Part shown: piece by piece, positions 50,671-61,474 of the stretch
Layout of the letters: every line of letters begins with the position of its first letter
How positions within the stretch are numbered: position 1 is the first letter of the stretch
Source: Anthonomus grandis grandis
Taxonomy: Eukaryota; Arthropoda; Insecta; Coleoptera; Curculionidae
Reading direction: 5' to 3'
Assembly: GCF_022605725.1 (NCBI RefSeq)
Contig: NC_065548.1
Location: forward strand, 45,935,131 to 45,999,130
Length of the DNA stretch: 64,000 bases
Notes under the pieces: generated by a model
What the model was told of the DNA's origin: nothing
Database searches by the model: none
Seen by the model: only the letters and a program-made list of their open reading frames with translations
Translations under genes and position numbers: made by a program

Positions 50671-51280
50671 GTCATGAGGGGCGAATAATCGTAAACATAC
50701 ATAAAGAAACCAACTTAAAGAGGTTTCTAGCATGATAATACCATAGAAAGGTTCGATTTCTTATAGGTTATACCTAATTTTCCGTTGACTATGTTGTACT
50801 CCCTGGCCTTCATTGTTTTCAGCCCGGGTTGTTTTTCGCCAAAAGTCTATTTCCATTAAGTTTTCCCAATTGCATTTTTATCCAACGATTGATTCCGAGG
50901 ATGTTCGTGAGACCTCAGCATCCAAATTCCTGTCATGGGTATAAAAAGGGTCCAGGTCCTGCAACCTGACACATTCGTCGCGGTAAGGTCGTACCATACC
51001 TTTCGAGCGAAGTACCAGAATCTTTCCATATTTCAATACCGTTAAATTTTCAATATTAACGTTAAACTTTGTCTTGACGTTGACAGTGTGAATTGGGTTA
51101 GGTAAGAGCCTGATGACAGTTGACCAGTTTCCAAGCTCGCGTATTAAGATCACTATCGAATCCGTTGCTATTAATATCGTTCCATCGCCTTCCGTTTTAT
51201 TTTATTTTAAACTGTTGATTGGGCTGATCTTTCTTTGAGTTTTGTGGGGCAAGCAACTGCCGCCATTAATAACTGGTGCC
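50671..51280 (-). other. Unrecognised sequence with an open frame at 50878-51153
   Basis: The minus-strand frame 50878-51153 has 91 codons (MILIRELGNWSTVIRLLPNP, LTVLKYGKILVLRSKGMVRP, ECVRLQDLDPFYTHDRNLDA). It begins with GTG-type context or continues upstream (LIATDSIV). I cannot assign it. 51188-51280 resembles 53375-53470 (ttttgtggggcaagcaactgccg against ttttgtagggcaggcagtagccg), so about 0.27 kb of the leader of element S may be tandemly duplicated and separated by hAT3. Confidence 0.4.
51273..51280. repeat. 8-bp target-site duplication of hAT3
   Basis: ctggtgcc, identical to 53188-53195. Confidence 0.92.
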
Positions 51281-53187
51281 CAGTGGCGGCTCCTTCTTAG
51301 GGTCAATTGGTCAATGACCCCCCTTAAATAATTTCATAAAAATACCAATTTTATTATAAATATCTTTTATCTAAAACTTTATTATGAATTATAAAATTCT
51401 CTAAGCAGTCTGCATTGGCAAAACAAATAAATATATTATTAACGTCGCGCTTCGCGCGCATCACAAGCCCATGGCTGGGCCGTATTTTAAATTGTCCCTA
51501 TACAGTTCTTACGGCTTATGAAGAAATGCATGTAAAATAGAACAAAGAAGGCAGATTAGCATTTCGTGAGCGGGAGTGAGAGTCACCTTTCAGTCCTATA
51601 TCGCTAACGTAGTCGACGGCCCGACTGGATGAATGTTTTCAGTTTTGTTTTAGATAGTTACTGTTTGCCACCCGCACGAAATATGCTGGAACATTAAGTT
51701 ATGATGTTCCAGCAGATTTTAATTTAAATAATTATGACGGCTTGAGAAAAAGGAAAGTGGTCGACCAAAACCAAATATGAATTTAAAACAAACAACAAAG
51801 GATAGGGGTAAAGATATTCAAAAATATTTTAAAGAATCAATGTACAATTTGTGTGATTGGATTTGTGGCTGCAGTGTGAGAAATGCATTTTTTTGCTACC
51901 CGTATTTACTGTTTTCGAATGACGCTGTATGGGCGAAAAATGGAGTAATTGACATTAAGCATTTAAAAGTGAAAATTACAAAGCTTGCTTCTTCCACTAC
52001 TTATATAAATTCATCAATGAGTTACGCAAGTTTAGGACGGGTTAACACAGTCTAACAGTTGAAAACTATATACTTTGGTGTTAACATAAGACAGCAACTT
52101 GATAATGTATATCGTAAATCTGTGCATGACTTTAATGAATCGGTTTCTAAAAATAGGTATATTTTAAACAAACTAATCGGCTGTGTAAAATTTTGCGGAG
52201 TTTTCGAAATTGCATTGCGCGGTCATGACGAAAGTATCAGCTCCAATAATCCTGGAATTTTTCTGGGCCTTATCGATTTTGTTTCTTAACTGGATTTAAT
52301 GTTTAAAGAACATATTGAAAAAAGGACAGTATTTAAAGGCACATCAAAAACAATTCAGAACGATATTTTATAATCAATGTTAGCCATTGTACATACTCAT
52401 ATAATTAAGGAGAATGGCCAGACAAATTTTGTGGCAATTCAAGAAGATGAGACCACAGACAGCTTCAATAAAACGCAGATGATTCTCATATTGTGATATG
52501 TATTAACTGATATTGTACATGAAGGATTTTGGAAATTTGTTAACCCTCCAGGTGCCATAGCACAACATTTAACTAATGTAATATTGGAAGAACTTCAATT
52601 ATCAAAAATTAATCAAGCACCTGAAAAATTAATTGCCCAAAGTTACGATGGTGCATCAGTCATGAGCGGTAAACTGGGAGGAGTACAAACAAAAATTAAA
52701 GAAATATACCCAAATGCACACTTTATTCACTGCTATGCCCATCAACTTAATCTTATCCTGCAAAAAGCGGCGAGTCAACATAAACCGATAAAAATATTTT
52801 TTGTAAATTTATACGCATTTTCGTCCTTTTTCGGCCGATCTCTAAAACGTACAGTGGTTCTGGGTAGAGTGGTTTCGATAACCTGTTTATACCCTTTTTC
52901 TTATATTTTTATTTAAAATATTTACTCTAATAAAAAGGCAAAGTTAATTTTCGGAAAACGATTTAAGCATTTAAAGTTATTTTTACCCGCTTAATACGGT
53001 AAATATCTCGGTAAATATTATTGAGTTTTATCTAAATCTGTATTTTTCATCTAAAATATAAATGCTAAAAGATCTTTCAAATACTTTAAAAAATCAATAG
53101 TTTGATTTGTTTTTTTTCTATTAGAGTAAACTATAAGTTTTCAAACCAAAATGACCCCCCTGAAGATTGACCCACGAGCCGCCACTG
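51281..53187 (+). mobile_element. hAT transposon 3 with 8-bp target duplication
   Basis: 1907 bp. Ends CAGTGGCGGCTCCTTCTTAG at 51281 and the inverse of CAGTGGCGGCTCGTGGGTCA at 53187. Target duplication ctggtgcc at 51273-51280 and 53188-53195. It keeps the N-terminal coding region but lost the transposase C-terminus, the mirror image of hAT2. Confidence 0.93.
51720..52880 (+). pseudogene. hAT3 transposase, N-terminal two thirds
   Basis: KQTTKDRGKDIQKYF, then a TTF-type finger region (WICGCSVRNAFFCYPYLLFS), frames 52059-52289 with NIRQQLDNVYRKSVHDFNES and RYILNKLIGCVKFCGVFEIA, then FVAIQEDETTDSFNKTQMIL (core Asp) with stops at about 52056, 52290, 52371 and 52495. The frame 52584-52916 holds IAQSYDGASVMSGKLGGVQT and HFIHCYAHQLNLILQK. 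After FGRSLKRTVVL the sequence jumps into the terminal non-coding region, so the hATC domain is missing. Confidence 0.82.
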
Positions 53188-53195
53188 CTGGTGCC

Positions 53196-53579
53196 TGGAA
53201 ACTATCTTTCTTCGTGTCTTGTAAGGTAGATAGTAAGCGGGTTATATTGATAAAATATTCGGAAAATTATCCGCGTTACGGTATTTTGGTTTTCATTTTA
53301 CATGCTTAGAAGACGGTGAATTTTTATTTTTTCGCTGTGAGTTTTTATCTGTGATTTGTTGTTAGAATATTCATATTGATTCCGTTCTGCTTTATGAACT
53401 TTTAAAACTGTGGTTTGGACCTTTTTTGTGTTTTGTAGGGCAGGCAGTAGCCGTGTTTATTAATTATTACTTGTCTTCTCAAAGGATAATATCAAGCACA
53501 TTTGTGCTGCTTGGGCTGTCTTATAGTTCCAAGGATCTTTTGTGCCTTTGTAACTTCGTTGTCAAATCTAGCTGCAGCT
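53196..53579 (+). other. Leader region ahead of element S
   Basis: No reading frame of note. It holds the second copy of the imperfect repeat that begins near 51188. Confidence 0.4.
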
Positions 53580-53586
53580 GATTGAT

Positions 53587-54592
53587 ATGGCTGTGGTAAA
53601 TGCAATTATTGTCTCATGGGAGAAAGAATACTCGCAAACCGGAGTGCTTGATGATGCTTTGAATCTTAGACCCACATCTTTTTTGTTCACTCTTTCCAGG
53701 GATTCCATAGCGACCCACGTCTATTTCCCGAGTGTTGCGGAGGCAATCATATACTCTGCATACTTTCCGGGTGATGCAGCAGAACAATCTTTTCCAAAGA
53801 TGGTGCAAAATCTGATTGCGTACTGCAAAAAGAAAAACGTGCAAGGATATGATGCAAACTCTCACCACGCATCCTGTGGTAGCATACACATTAGTCACAG
53901 AGATGAGTCTCTCTCTTTAACCCTATACTTGGGAAGGGAATAACAATTAATAATACAGGCCACGATCAGTCAACGTTTATCACTAAAAATAGAAAAGAGA
54001 TATTAGATTTAAATATTAGTTTAAACTATATCGGCAGCAGATCAGGAACTAGATGGTGTTATCGGAGCCATCATGTTAGGATCACAGACACATACGGTTT
54101 GCATTGCTATCAGTAACAGAACCATAGTTGAGTACAGGAACGTGATAAATATTGACTAGGGCGGATATAAATTGACCCTATAGAGGAACTTACTAACCTG
54201 TGACAAAACTAAAAAGAATCATATCATCAGCTAAATTACAACGCTGTTAAAGTGTCTAAAGCTATTGTACCAACATATCATAAAAAATAAATGCGGTCGG
54301 AAGTACGCAAACTCTTTAACTGTGCCAAACCCAATAATAATAAGGATATACTTAAAGCTAAGACGGATTCATGGAAAAGATTCCACGAGGGCGTCAATGA
54401 AACGCCTTGCAGTGTAAGGATCTACGAAGTGCTCTTAAGGGAACGTGAACAGGAGCTGGCGTCGATAAAACACCCCGATAGCACTATCACAGAAACCAGA
54501 CGAGAGATGCTTGAAGTCCTGGTACAAACACACTTCCCTGGGTCCGAATTGCTTCATCACTTTGGAGAAAACGCTGGGTCAGAATCCTGATT
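53587..54592 (+). pseudogene. S: endonuclease and linker
   Basis: The frame 53587-53943 holds VYFPSVAEAIIYSAYFPGDA and NLIAYCKKKNVQGYDANSHH, the metal-binding DAN(A/S)H motif of R1/I endonucleases (here DANSHH), followed by SCGSIHISHRDESL. 53950-54060 has GHDQSTFITKNRKEILDLNI. The frame 54291-54590 holds the linker (KAKTDSWKRFHEGVNETPCS, RREMLEVLVQTHFPGSELLH). Confidence 0.8.
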
Positions 54593-56395
54593 TTGAGACC
54601 GCCACCGATCCTGATTTTCCGACCACCCAAAGTAAATTAAGCCACCATCTAATATACATACCGAAAGCCGAGCGACCAATTGCCGAGGCATCTTCGCTCA
54701 GGCCAATAAGTCTGACATCTTTTCTGCTGAAGACTCTGGAAATAAAAGCGAATTAAATAATTTCATCGGATTTTTATTTTCTACTAAATCACTGGTTCAA
54801 AATATATTAAAACAAATTACGGTATATTGCTGGAAAAAAGGTTTTCACATGGTAAGAAAAATCTATATCAGATTTGTTAAATTATTCTTAATGGTCGTAA
54901 GGGACATATCAGAGATTTGGCGAGGAACACCTGCTCAATGTCCACCAGGCAAATCACACCAGCAAATAAAGAAAGAGCAGCAGTAACTCGCTGAAACTGG
55001 AAAGGAACTGGCAGTGGCGGTCTTCTTAGATATAAAAGAAGTCTTTACCAATGAACTGCCATGCTCACTCTATGAATCTTCAGCAGCAAGAGAAGTCATC
55101 CCGCTTGTCTACAACCGGATTAAAGCCGGTTGTAGACAAGCGGATAAAGTCCGAGCTTACGCAGATGATCTGGTAATTTTGTTAAAAGAAAAAAATCAGA
55201 AAGCAATCTCAACAGCACTACAAGAAGTGCTGAACATCATTCTAAAATGGTGCGAGAGGGAGTAAATGTCCGTTAATCATAAAATGGTAATAGTACCATT
55301 CACCAGAACATATAGGCGAACTTAAACTTCCAATCCTGAGAGATAAAAACCATACAATTTGAAATGAAGGCAAAATATCTTATAACTTTAAATAGGATAT
55401 ATGCGGACATATAGAGTTAACTTTGAGTAGGACGCTTATTTAAAACTTGCATCTTAACAAAACAATCAAGAAAGCAAAAACATCCCTGTGGAACGGTCGC
55501 AGATGCAGTGGTTATACACACAGGCCATTAAACCTACGATATTATACGGCCCTGTGGTGTGGTGGAGTAAATAAATACAACAACCGGAAAAAACAAAACT
55601 TAACAGCCTTCAAAAGCAGGCCTGCTTGCTCATACACAGGTAATCAGTACCACCCCGACAGCCACCATTAAAGTACCACTTGGACTAATTCAATTGCATA
55701 TATACATGCAGGGGAAAGCCATAAGAACTACTTACAGGCTGCACCATGTCTTAAAAGGCATAATTGGTAAACAAAGTCCAGATGGAATCAACTGAACTGG
55801 TTGAAAAGGTGTGCAATCACAGCACATTTGGTATGCCATCAAATCTAATATCAAGAAAAATACTAAATATAAGTACTCGGTCAACATAGCAGACCGAGCA
55901 GACTGGAATCAGAAATGAACGGCACTAGGAAAGCGGACATCCGACTATATTCAGACGACTTCAAAACCAATTTTGGAGTACGAGCTGGAATATATTGCAC
56001 TAACCTAAGGACAGAAATATCTATCTGCCTTAGGAAACACTCATCAATTTTTTAAGCGGAAGTACATGGCATTGAAAGCTATGCAAAAATGCTTAACTAA
56101 ATGCAAATTGAAAATAAAATCATCAAAATCTACAGTCACTTCAGACCATGCATGGGGAAAGACGAGACTGCAGAACACATCCTTTGTAGATGTTCGGCAC
56201 TAGAGAGAATCAGGCAGGCCATCTTTGGCAATGTTGGGTGCCTGAGACAGGTGCGTTTTTACTTTAAATTAATAATGTTAGCAGCCTTGATGTTTGATGC
56301 AGATTTTTTTCCAATGATATCACTCTTCTTTGGTACACTCCAACTATTGAATTACTGCAGGCAATTATGGAAGCAGATCAGCCGTCTTTAAATTA
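54593..56395 (+). pseudogene. S: reverse transcriptase, RNase H and C-terminal motif
   Basis: 54650-54760: HHLIYIPKAERPIAEASSLR, ISLTSFLLKTLEIK. A deletion removes most of the fingers and palm. 55014-55265: AVFLDIKEVFTNELP, then a hairpin-bearing stretch, and the catalytic RAYADDLVILLKEKNQKAIS. 55450-55680: YTQAIKPTILYGPVVWW-type thumb. 55900-56050: KADIRLYSDDFKTNFGVRAG, a changed RNase H start, and RTEISICLRKHSSIF. 56101-56391: CMGKDETAEHILCRCSALER, the Cys-His motif also found in Q (ETAEHLLCEC). Confidence 0.78.
55101..55143. repeat. Perfect 18-bp inverted repeat inside the S RT frame
   Basis: ccgcttgtctacaaccgg at 55101-55118 and its exact reverse complement at 55126-55143, loop attaaag. 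It lies just before the codons for RAYADD. Confidence 0.95.
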
Positions 56396-57529
56396 CTAGT
56401 TCGGGTTAAACTTCCTATCACTAATTTACCAAAAGATTAAATTGATCTTTTAAATGCTTTTTGTCTCTGTTGCTGATTATCTTGTGAAGTATACCCGCTT
56501 TTAAGGCTGTTCATCTACGGAAATTTTAAATTCGAGGATCACATGGGTAGCCTTAGTAGGAGACTATCTTGCAGTCAGAGTGACCCCAGGACCTTGGCCC
56601 AAAAATTGGAATTTTACATTTTATTATCTTTTTTGGTCAAAATTGCTTATGTAACCACTATTTATTTGTACCATATCCTTTGTAAAATAATGCGTTCTTT
56701 CTGATTCTGCATTAAAAATTTGTGGTTTCCATTTAAAAAATATTTTGCTGACATCATATCTTTTTCTTTGAGTCATTGATGCATTGTATATCTCAAGTTC
56801 TTGTGACTTTGCCTCTTTACATGTGTATTTTTGTTGGCGAGAAGTAAGTAAATAAAATATTTACTGGCTATTGAATTAAACTCATTTTATATCTACGAAA
56901 AATTATTTTCGTAAATTATATAGACTCAATGCCCATCCTATCTTTTTATTTAGTTAATATAAACTACGCTCAGTTCAAAAGTCTTCAATCATTGTTATTG
57001 TTTCACACGGTTTCGGAAAACCGTTCTGTCCAGTTGGGCACCTCAAGTGGCTTAATATAGAGTCATTATCGGGTTTGACGGTTATAAAAGTCCCCTGTGA
57101 AAACATTTCGTCAAAGGGTAGCTACGAAGCGGGACTGCTAAAGGGGGAATATTGTTATCCAAATAAACGCTAAAATCCTTTTATGTGAACTGAACCCTAA
57201 AGGGATTTTTTCCGAAAAAGGGTGAAATTTTGTAATATTTACCCTAGATCTAGTAAGTCAGATTTATTAGATAATTAGGTTTATGAAGCTAATACTAGGA
57301 CTTTGATTTTATAGGGTGATCGCTTAATTTCTTTATACTTTTTTATTAAAATTTATATTACCTACTTCTTAAAATTATTTATGGATAATCTCTTTATGTT
57401 CTATAAGATTATTTCTGCTTCTGTCTGGTTCCATATGCACGCATGTCATTATAAGTGATAAATAGATGACATGACATAAAATATTTTTCACCAAATAGAG
57501 TAGATTTTAAAGAATATCAGGCAAGGTAA
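56396..57529. other. No gene recognised
   Basis: AT-rich; no protein motif or repeat partner found. 57180-57240 has two copies of aaaggg(a)ttttttcc-like sequence of no clear meaning. Confidence 0.45.
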
Positions 57530-59165
57530 GTATTACCTTCTCCACAAAACCGGTCCTGCAATCATCCCTGTAACCCATATCCTAACAGCACTTCTCTGAA
57601 GATTTAAAAAAGACGTTTGATGTTACCAACATGGTTTTAAGCCAGAATGGCATAAGATAGTAGCGAAAAGATATGAAGTTTTTTAATAGGCTATAGGATA
57701 AATTATTTGCAAGATGAGGCAACATATACAGTGAGCCTTGAAGCTACTCATTAAGTTCCCTCAGAGTCAATGTATATCTCAAGGAACGGGATTTGAGGGA
57801 CAGGGAAAACTTTGGTTTAGAAGTAGCTTCTTTGATATAAATCACTTTGCAGCTATTCTCTGTGCCTCCTCTTAAACCATTGCGCGTATTACCTCGAAAG
57901 TCCTGTCTTACACAGATATGGTAGTGTCATCAGCAAAAAGGGTATAGTTTTAGAGAATTGGAACTAGAATAGACGCCTGAGACCGATATCACCTTAACGT
58001 ACTGCACTGTCTGGCATTTTTCTGATTAACTGTGTTACTTACCAATACAAGATTGATAATGTGACACTACCAAGATCAACTCACTTTAAAGTCTTTTAAG
58101 ACGTCATTTTTGATAGCTCATTTTCATTTAGTTTTCATACGGAAGATATAAAAAGAAGTTATAAAATGTTGGGTTTTAATATCAGGAACTCTCCATTCTT
58201 TGAGAATATCTCTAGCATTAAATTCCTGTACTTTACCTATGTTCGTTCTTCCCAAGTCTGGTCGCCATACTATCAGGGCGATATTCAAGAGCTTAAAAAT
58301 ATACAGCAAAAACTTTTAAAAAACAGATAAAATTCTTACAGGAAAGAAGGGATTCGACCGATTTACATTTCTTACATAAATTAATTAATGGCGTAATTGA
58401 CTGGCCAGAGATCTTGCTTCTGGAACTTCTAAATTTAGACACTCCTTGGCTGCCTTTTTACCTTTCAATACCTCGAACCAACATTACAAAATTTTCGCCT
58501 ATATGTAGAGCTTGCAATACATACAACTCTATACAGGATCAATGCGATATATTTAACTGTAGCCTAGCCGAAATTAAAAGAAATCGCTTAGTTTAGATAA
58601 CCTTGTTTTCTTCTTTTTTATATATTTATTAATAATTTATCATATCTATAATATTAATTTTATTTTGATAAGATGATTACATGTTTATATGCATCGTTTC
58701 CACTGTATTATTGGACTTTCTCTGTTGAGTGATGTAAGTAAATAAATAAATAGGAATGTAATAATTGGATGCTATCTTCCTAAACGTTATAAGCTTTTAG
58801 CTTACACAGCAGGAATCTATGATCATTATAGTGGAAGGCTTTATTGACATTACGAAAAAAAAAGCCATATCGTAACCCTGATCAGCAAAAAGTCGACATT
58901 AGGCCCGAGACAGGATTAAGGATACCCTGAACCAGAATCAGATTCAGAACGGATTTTATAATTCTAATAAAGATACCATAAATATATTTGGTGTTGCTAT
59001 TTCTTGATTGATGAGTATGTTTCTTACTTGATTAAGGAGACTATAGAAAACAAAAAGGTATTTTGTGATTTTGTTAAGTTAACCAGAGTTTCTAAAGCAT
59101 CAACTTCTGACTGATGCAAACCCTCCATAATTTTTTAACCAATGCTCAGAAAGTAATTTTTACAG
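57530..59165 (-). mobile_element. CR1/Jockey-type retrotransposon M, split by N
   Basis: Minus-strand RT fragments on both sides of element N: the palm part at 59160-58770 (FFFRNVNKAFHYNDHRFLLC, changed from DxSKAFDxVxH) and the catalytic and C-terminal parts at 58090-57530 (NYTLFADDTTIS, QRSAVRIWVTGMI). Many stops; old. Confidence 0.65.
58120..58755 (+). mobile_element. 5'-truncated Jockey-type retrotransposon N, inside M
   Basis: Plus-strand tail of an ORF2: KMLGFNIRNSPFFENISSIK, FLYFTYVRSSQVWSPYYQGD and IQELKNIQQKLLKNR, then more decayed sequence with LLELLNLDTPWLPFYLSIPR and CDIFNCSLAEIKRNRLV (58414-58596). 3' UTR and an (AAAT)n tail at 58736-58752. Only the last 0.64 kb is present. Confidence 0.75.
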
Positions 59166-59199
59166 TCATTAAAATTTACATAAATCAAAAAGCAACAAC

Positions 59200-59386
59200 A
59201 CAAAGTCTCGGTCTCAAAAAATTTTTTATTTGTTATGGTGGTGACACGTGTTTCGCTTCTAAGAGCATCATCAGACTTAAAAAATAATGCAAACAAAATC
59301 AAATAAAATTACAAAAAGACCTTAAAGTAAAATGAAAAAAGTATACCTTAAGAAGGTTAAAAACACGCCCGACTGGGTGAAATATA
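59200..59386 (-). repeat. Penelope-type terminal fragment with hammerhead-like motif
   Basis: The best of the motif copies lies at 59243-59274 (minus strand: ctgatgatgctctta, gaagcgaaacacgtgtc). It includes CUGAUGA, a GCU/AGC helix with a 6-base loop, GAAA, the palindrome CACGUG and UC at the expected cleavage place. One U more than standard between core and helix. A Penelope-like RT fragment begins 1.5 kb to the right, behind mariner D. Confidence 0.5.
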
Positions 59387-60845
59387 CAGTGCATCCCAAA
59401 AGCTATGTCTAAATTCATTTAAAATTCAGGGGTGTGTTGGAAAAAAAAAACGCTCGGATCCGTCGATTTTTATTTCAAGTTGCGCATTTTTGTACGTGAA
59501 GTTTGTATGTACAGGGTTGCTCAAAAATAAATTACGACCATCATCTTTCATTTTTTCAAATGAAAGCACCTTTTTTTACTTCATCTTTGAATTTCGCATG
59601 GAATTCTACGTATGTTTCATGCATCATGTCCTATACCTGAAGTCAACAGTTATCGAAAAAAAGCGATTCATGTAACAAATAAAAAAGTTAAATGTTCAAA
59701 ATGGTTGCCATTCACGGCTTGACAAGGCGATCAATAAAGTCTCCTTGCATATTTTTAATCATTTCCGGAGTTATGGGGCGCACTTCTCTGCGAATTCTCT
59801 CTTTCATGTCGTCTAGATTATTTGGCCTATTAACAAATACCTTCGACTTGAGGTATCCCCACAAAAAAAAGTCCATTGGTGTTACGTCAGGCGACCTAGC
59901 AGGCCATTCGGTGGGTCCTCTCCTTCCTATCCCAATCGGTGGATAGGTTTCATCCAAAAATATACGCACAGTGGCAGCATAGTGCGGAGGAGCGCCATCT
60001 TGCTGGAAAATGAGTTCTTCGTCAGGATAGTCTGGGTCCAATGGATTTGGAAATAGAGCTAGTAATGCTGGAACTAATTCAAATTGGAGAAAATCGAGAT
60101 ACACTTGTCCCGTTAAAGTCTGTTCAAAGAAAAAGGGACCTATTACTCTTCCGCGCACTATTCCACACCACACATTTAGTTTTTGAGGGTACTGGGTGTT
60201 TATCTCCATCATCCAATGCGGATTTTCTGTTGCCCAATATCGACAATTTTGTCTGTTCACACTACCATTCAAACAGAACGTGGCTTCATCGGAAAAAATC
60301 ATGTTTGTTACTTAATTATTATTTAGATTGCACATGTTTTGTAAGCGTTCACAAAACTCATTTCGCCTATCGAAATCGGCATCAAATAACTCTTGCACAG
60401 GAATAACTTTGTAGGGGTCATATTTGTGCTTTTTAACTATTCGATGAACTATAGATTTCGCCATGTGTAAATTTGCCCGAATCTACGACAGAGGAGTGCA
60501 TGGATTTTCTTACAAAGAAAGCAAAACATCAAGTTGTTAATTTTTATCTCGAGCAGGACGACCAGATTTCGGCAGATCTCTAACATGACCGAATTCTCTA
60601 AATTTAGCATCTATTCTACTCACAACCTTTTGACATATCGAAGGACGATCAGCATGGATTTCATTAAATAATTGGGCAGCTCCTCTTTGAGTCGTAATTT
60701 ATTTTTGATCAACCCTGCATATACAAACTTCACGTAAAAAAATGCGCAACTTAAAATAAAAATCGACAGGTCCGAGCGTTTTTTTTCGAACACACCCCTG
60801 AATTTAAGCACCCTTGAATTAAGATATAACTTTTGGGATGCACTG
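59387..60845 (-). mobile_element. rosa-type mariner D
   Basis: 1459 bp. Ends CAGTGCATCCCAAAAG at 59387 and inverse at 60845, TA on both sides (59385-59386, 60846-60847). TIRs extend about 130 bp with a short indel (gtccgagcg, aattcaggggtgtg on one side, acacccctgaattt on the other). Related to mariner B in TIR and protein. Confidence 0.92.
59712..60660 (-). pseudogene. Mariner D transposase (DD41D)
   Basis: The frame 60302-59712 (196 codons) has the three catalytic acids: MIFSDEATFCLNGSVNRQNC, LIFQQDGAPPHYAATVRIFL and WPARSPDVTPMDFFLWGYLK, with 41 residues between the last two. Upstream to about 60660 the N-terminal region reads in other phases (GAAQLFNEIHADRPSICQKV, FREFGHVRDLPKSGRPARDK, YDPYKVIPVQELFDADFDRR) with stops near 60520, 60485 and 60310. 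So the catalytic domain is open and the DNA-binding part is broken. Confidence 0.88.
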
Positions 60846-60847
60846 TA

Positions 60848-61470
60848 TATAGTAGTATAAATATATTTAGAGTTCGAGTCCAATGAAGCCAGCCTATACT
60901 CTATGAACCCTAGAACTCCCTCACTGTACGGCTTACCAAAAATACATAAAGAAGGTATTCCTATGAGGCCAGTGGTGTCTTTCGTCAGTTCGCGTGGCTT
61001 AACACTACGCTCAGGGCAATAACAGGATTTCAAAATGAATTTTTTGATCAAAAATTTAATAGAATTTTCAAATTTTGTAAAAATAATAATATACCCGATA
61101 ATGCTATTTTGATTATTTCCCTGGACGTAAAAAATCTCTTTCACAGCATACCCGCCTCAGAATGTGAAACGTTAGTTGAAGAATTGCTTAACTCCACCAA
61201 CCTCCCTAAGTTAGTTATAGACCACCTCGTAGGTCTTTTTGTATCTCTCTTTGGTTTTGGAATAAAACTTTTTAAAATTTAATGGAAAATTTTTTAAGCA
61301 ATCAGCAGGACTTGCTATGGTCTCATGCCTTTCACCTTTTTTAAGCGAAGTATTTATGAGCCATTTAGAAAATCAAATTATGGTTAGTAAGTTTTTTACA
61401 TTTATAATTACATAGAAAAGGTATGTCGATGACATTTTTCTAGTCTGAAGAGGAAATGTCACAAATGTTT
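60848..61470 (+). pseudogene. Penelope-like element reverse transcriptase fragment
   Basis: Plus strand: PSLYGLPKIHKEGIPMRPVV (60920-60980), the signature of Penelope-type RT, then IYPDNAILISLDVKNLFHSI, LPKLVIDHLVGLFVSLFGFG, an SAGLAMVSCLSPFLSEVFMS block and the catalytic KRYVDDIFLV at about 61415-61445. Several frameshifts. Neither the N-terminal region nor the GIY-YIG endonuclease is present. It starts right at mariner D, so D may have entered this element. Confidence 0.8.
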
Positions 61471-61474
61471 TAGA

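Larger units (their letters stand above)
53580..56395 (+). mobile_element. I/R1-type retrotransposon S with endonuclease, RT and RNase H remnants
   Basis: Plus-strand copy about 2.8 kb with pieces of each ORF2 domain in order, but with many frame breaks and deletions. It ends near 56390 in the C-terminal domain. Sister of H and probably of Q. Confidence 0.8.

Noticed and set aside
50878..51153. Minus-strand frame of 91 codons as a host exon
   Set aside because: Sequence looks protein-like, but I cannot connect it with a family or with splice sites; reported only as unrecognised.
53614..53898. Minus-strand frame of 94 codons
   Set aside because: Antisense of the S endonuclease frame.
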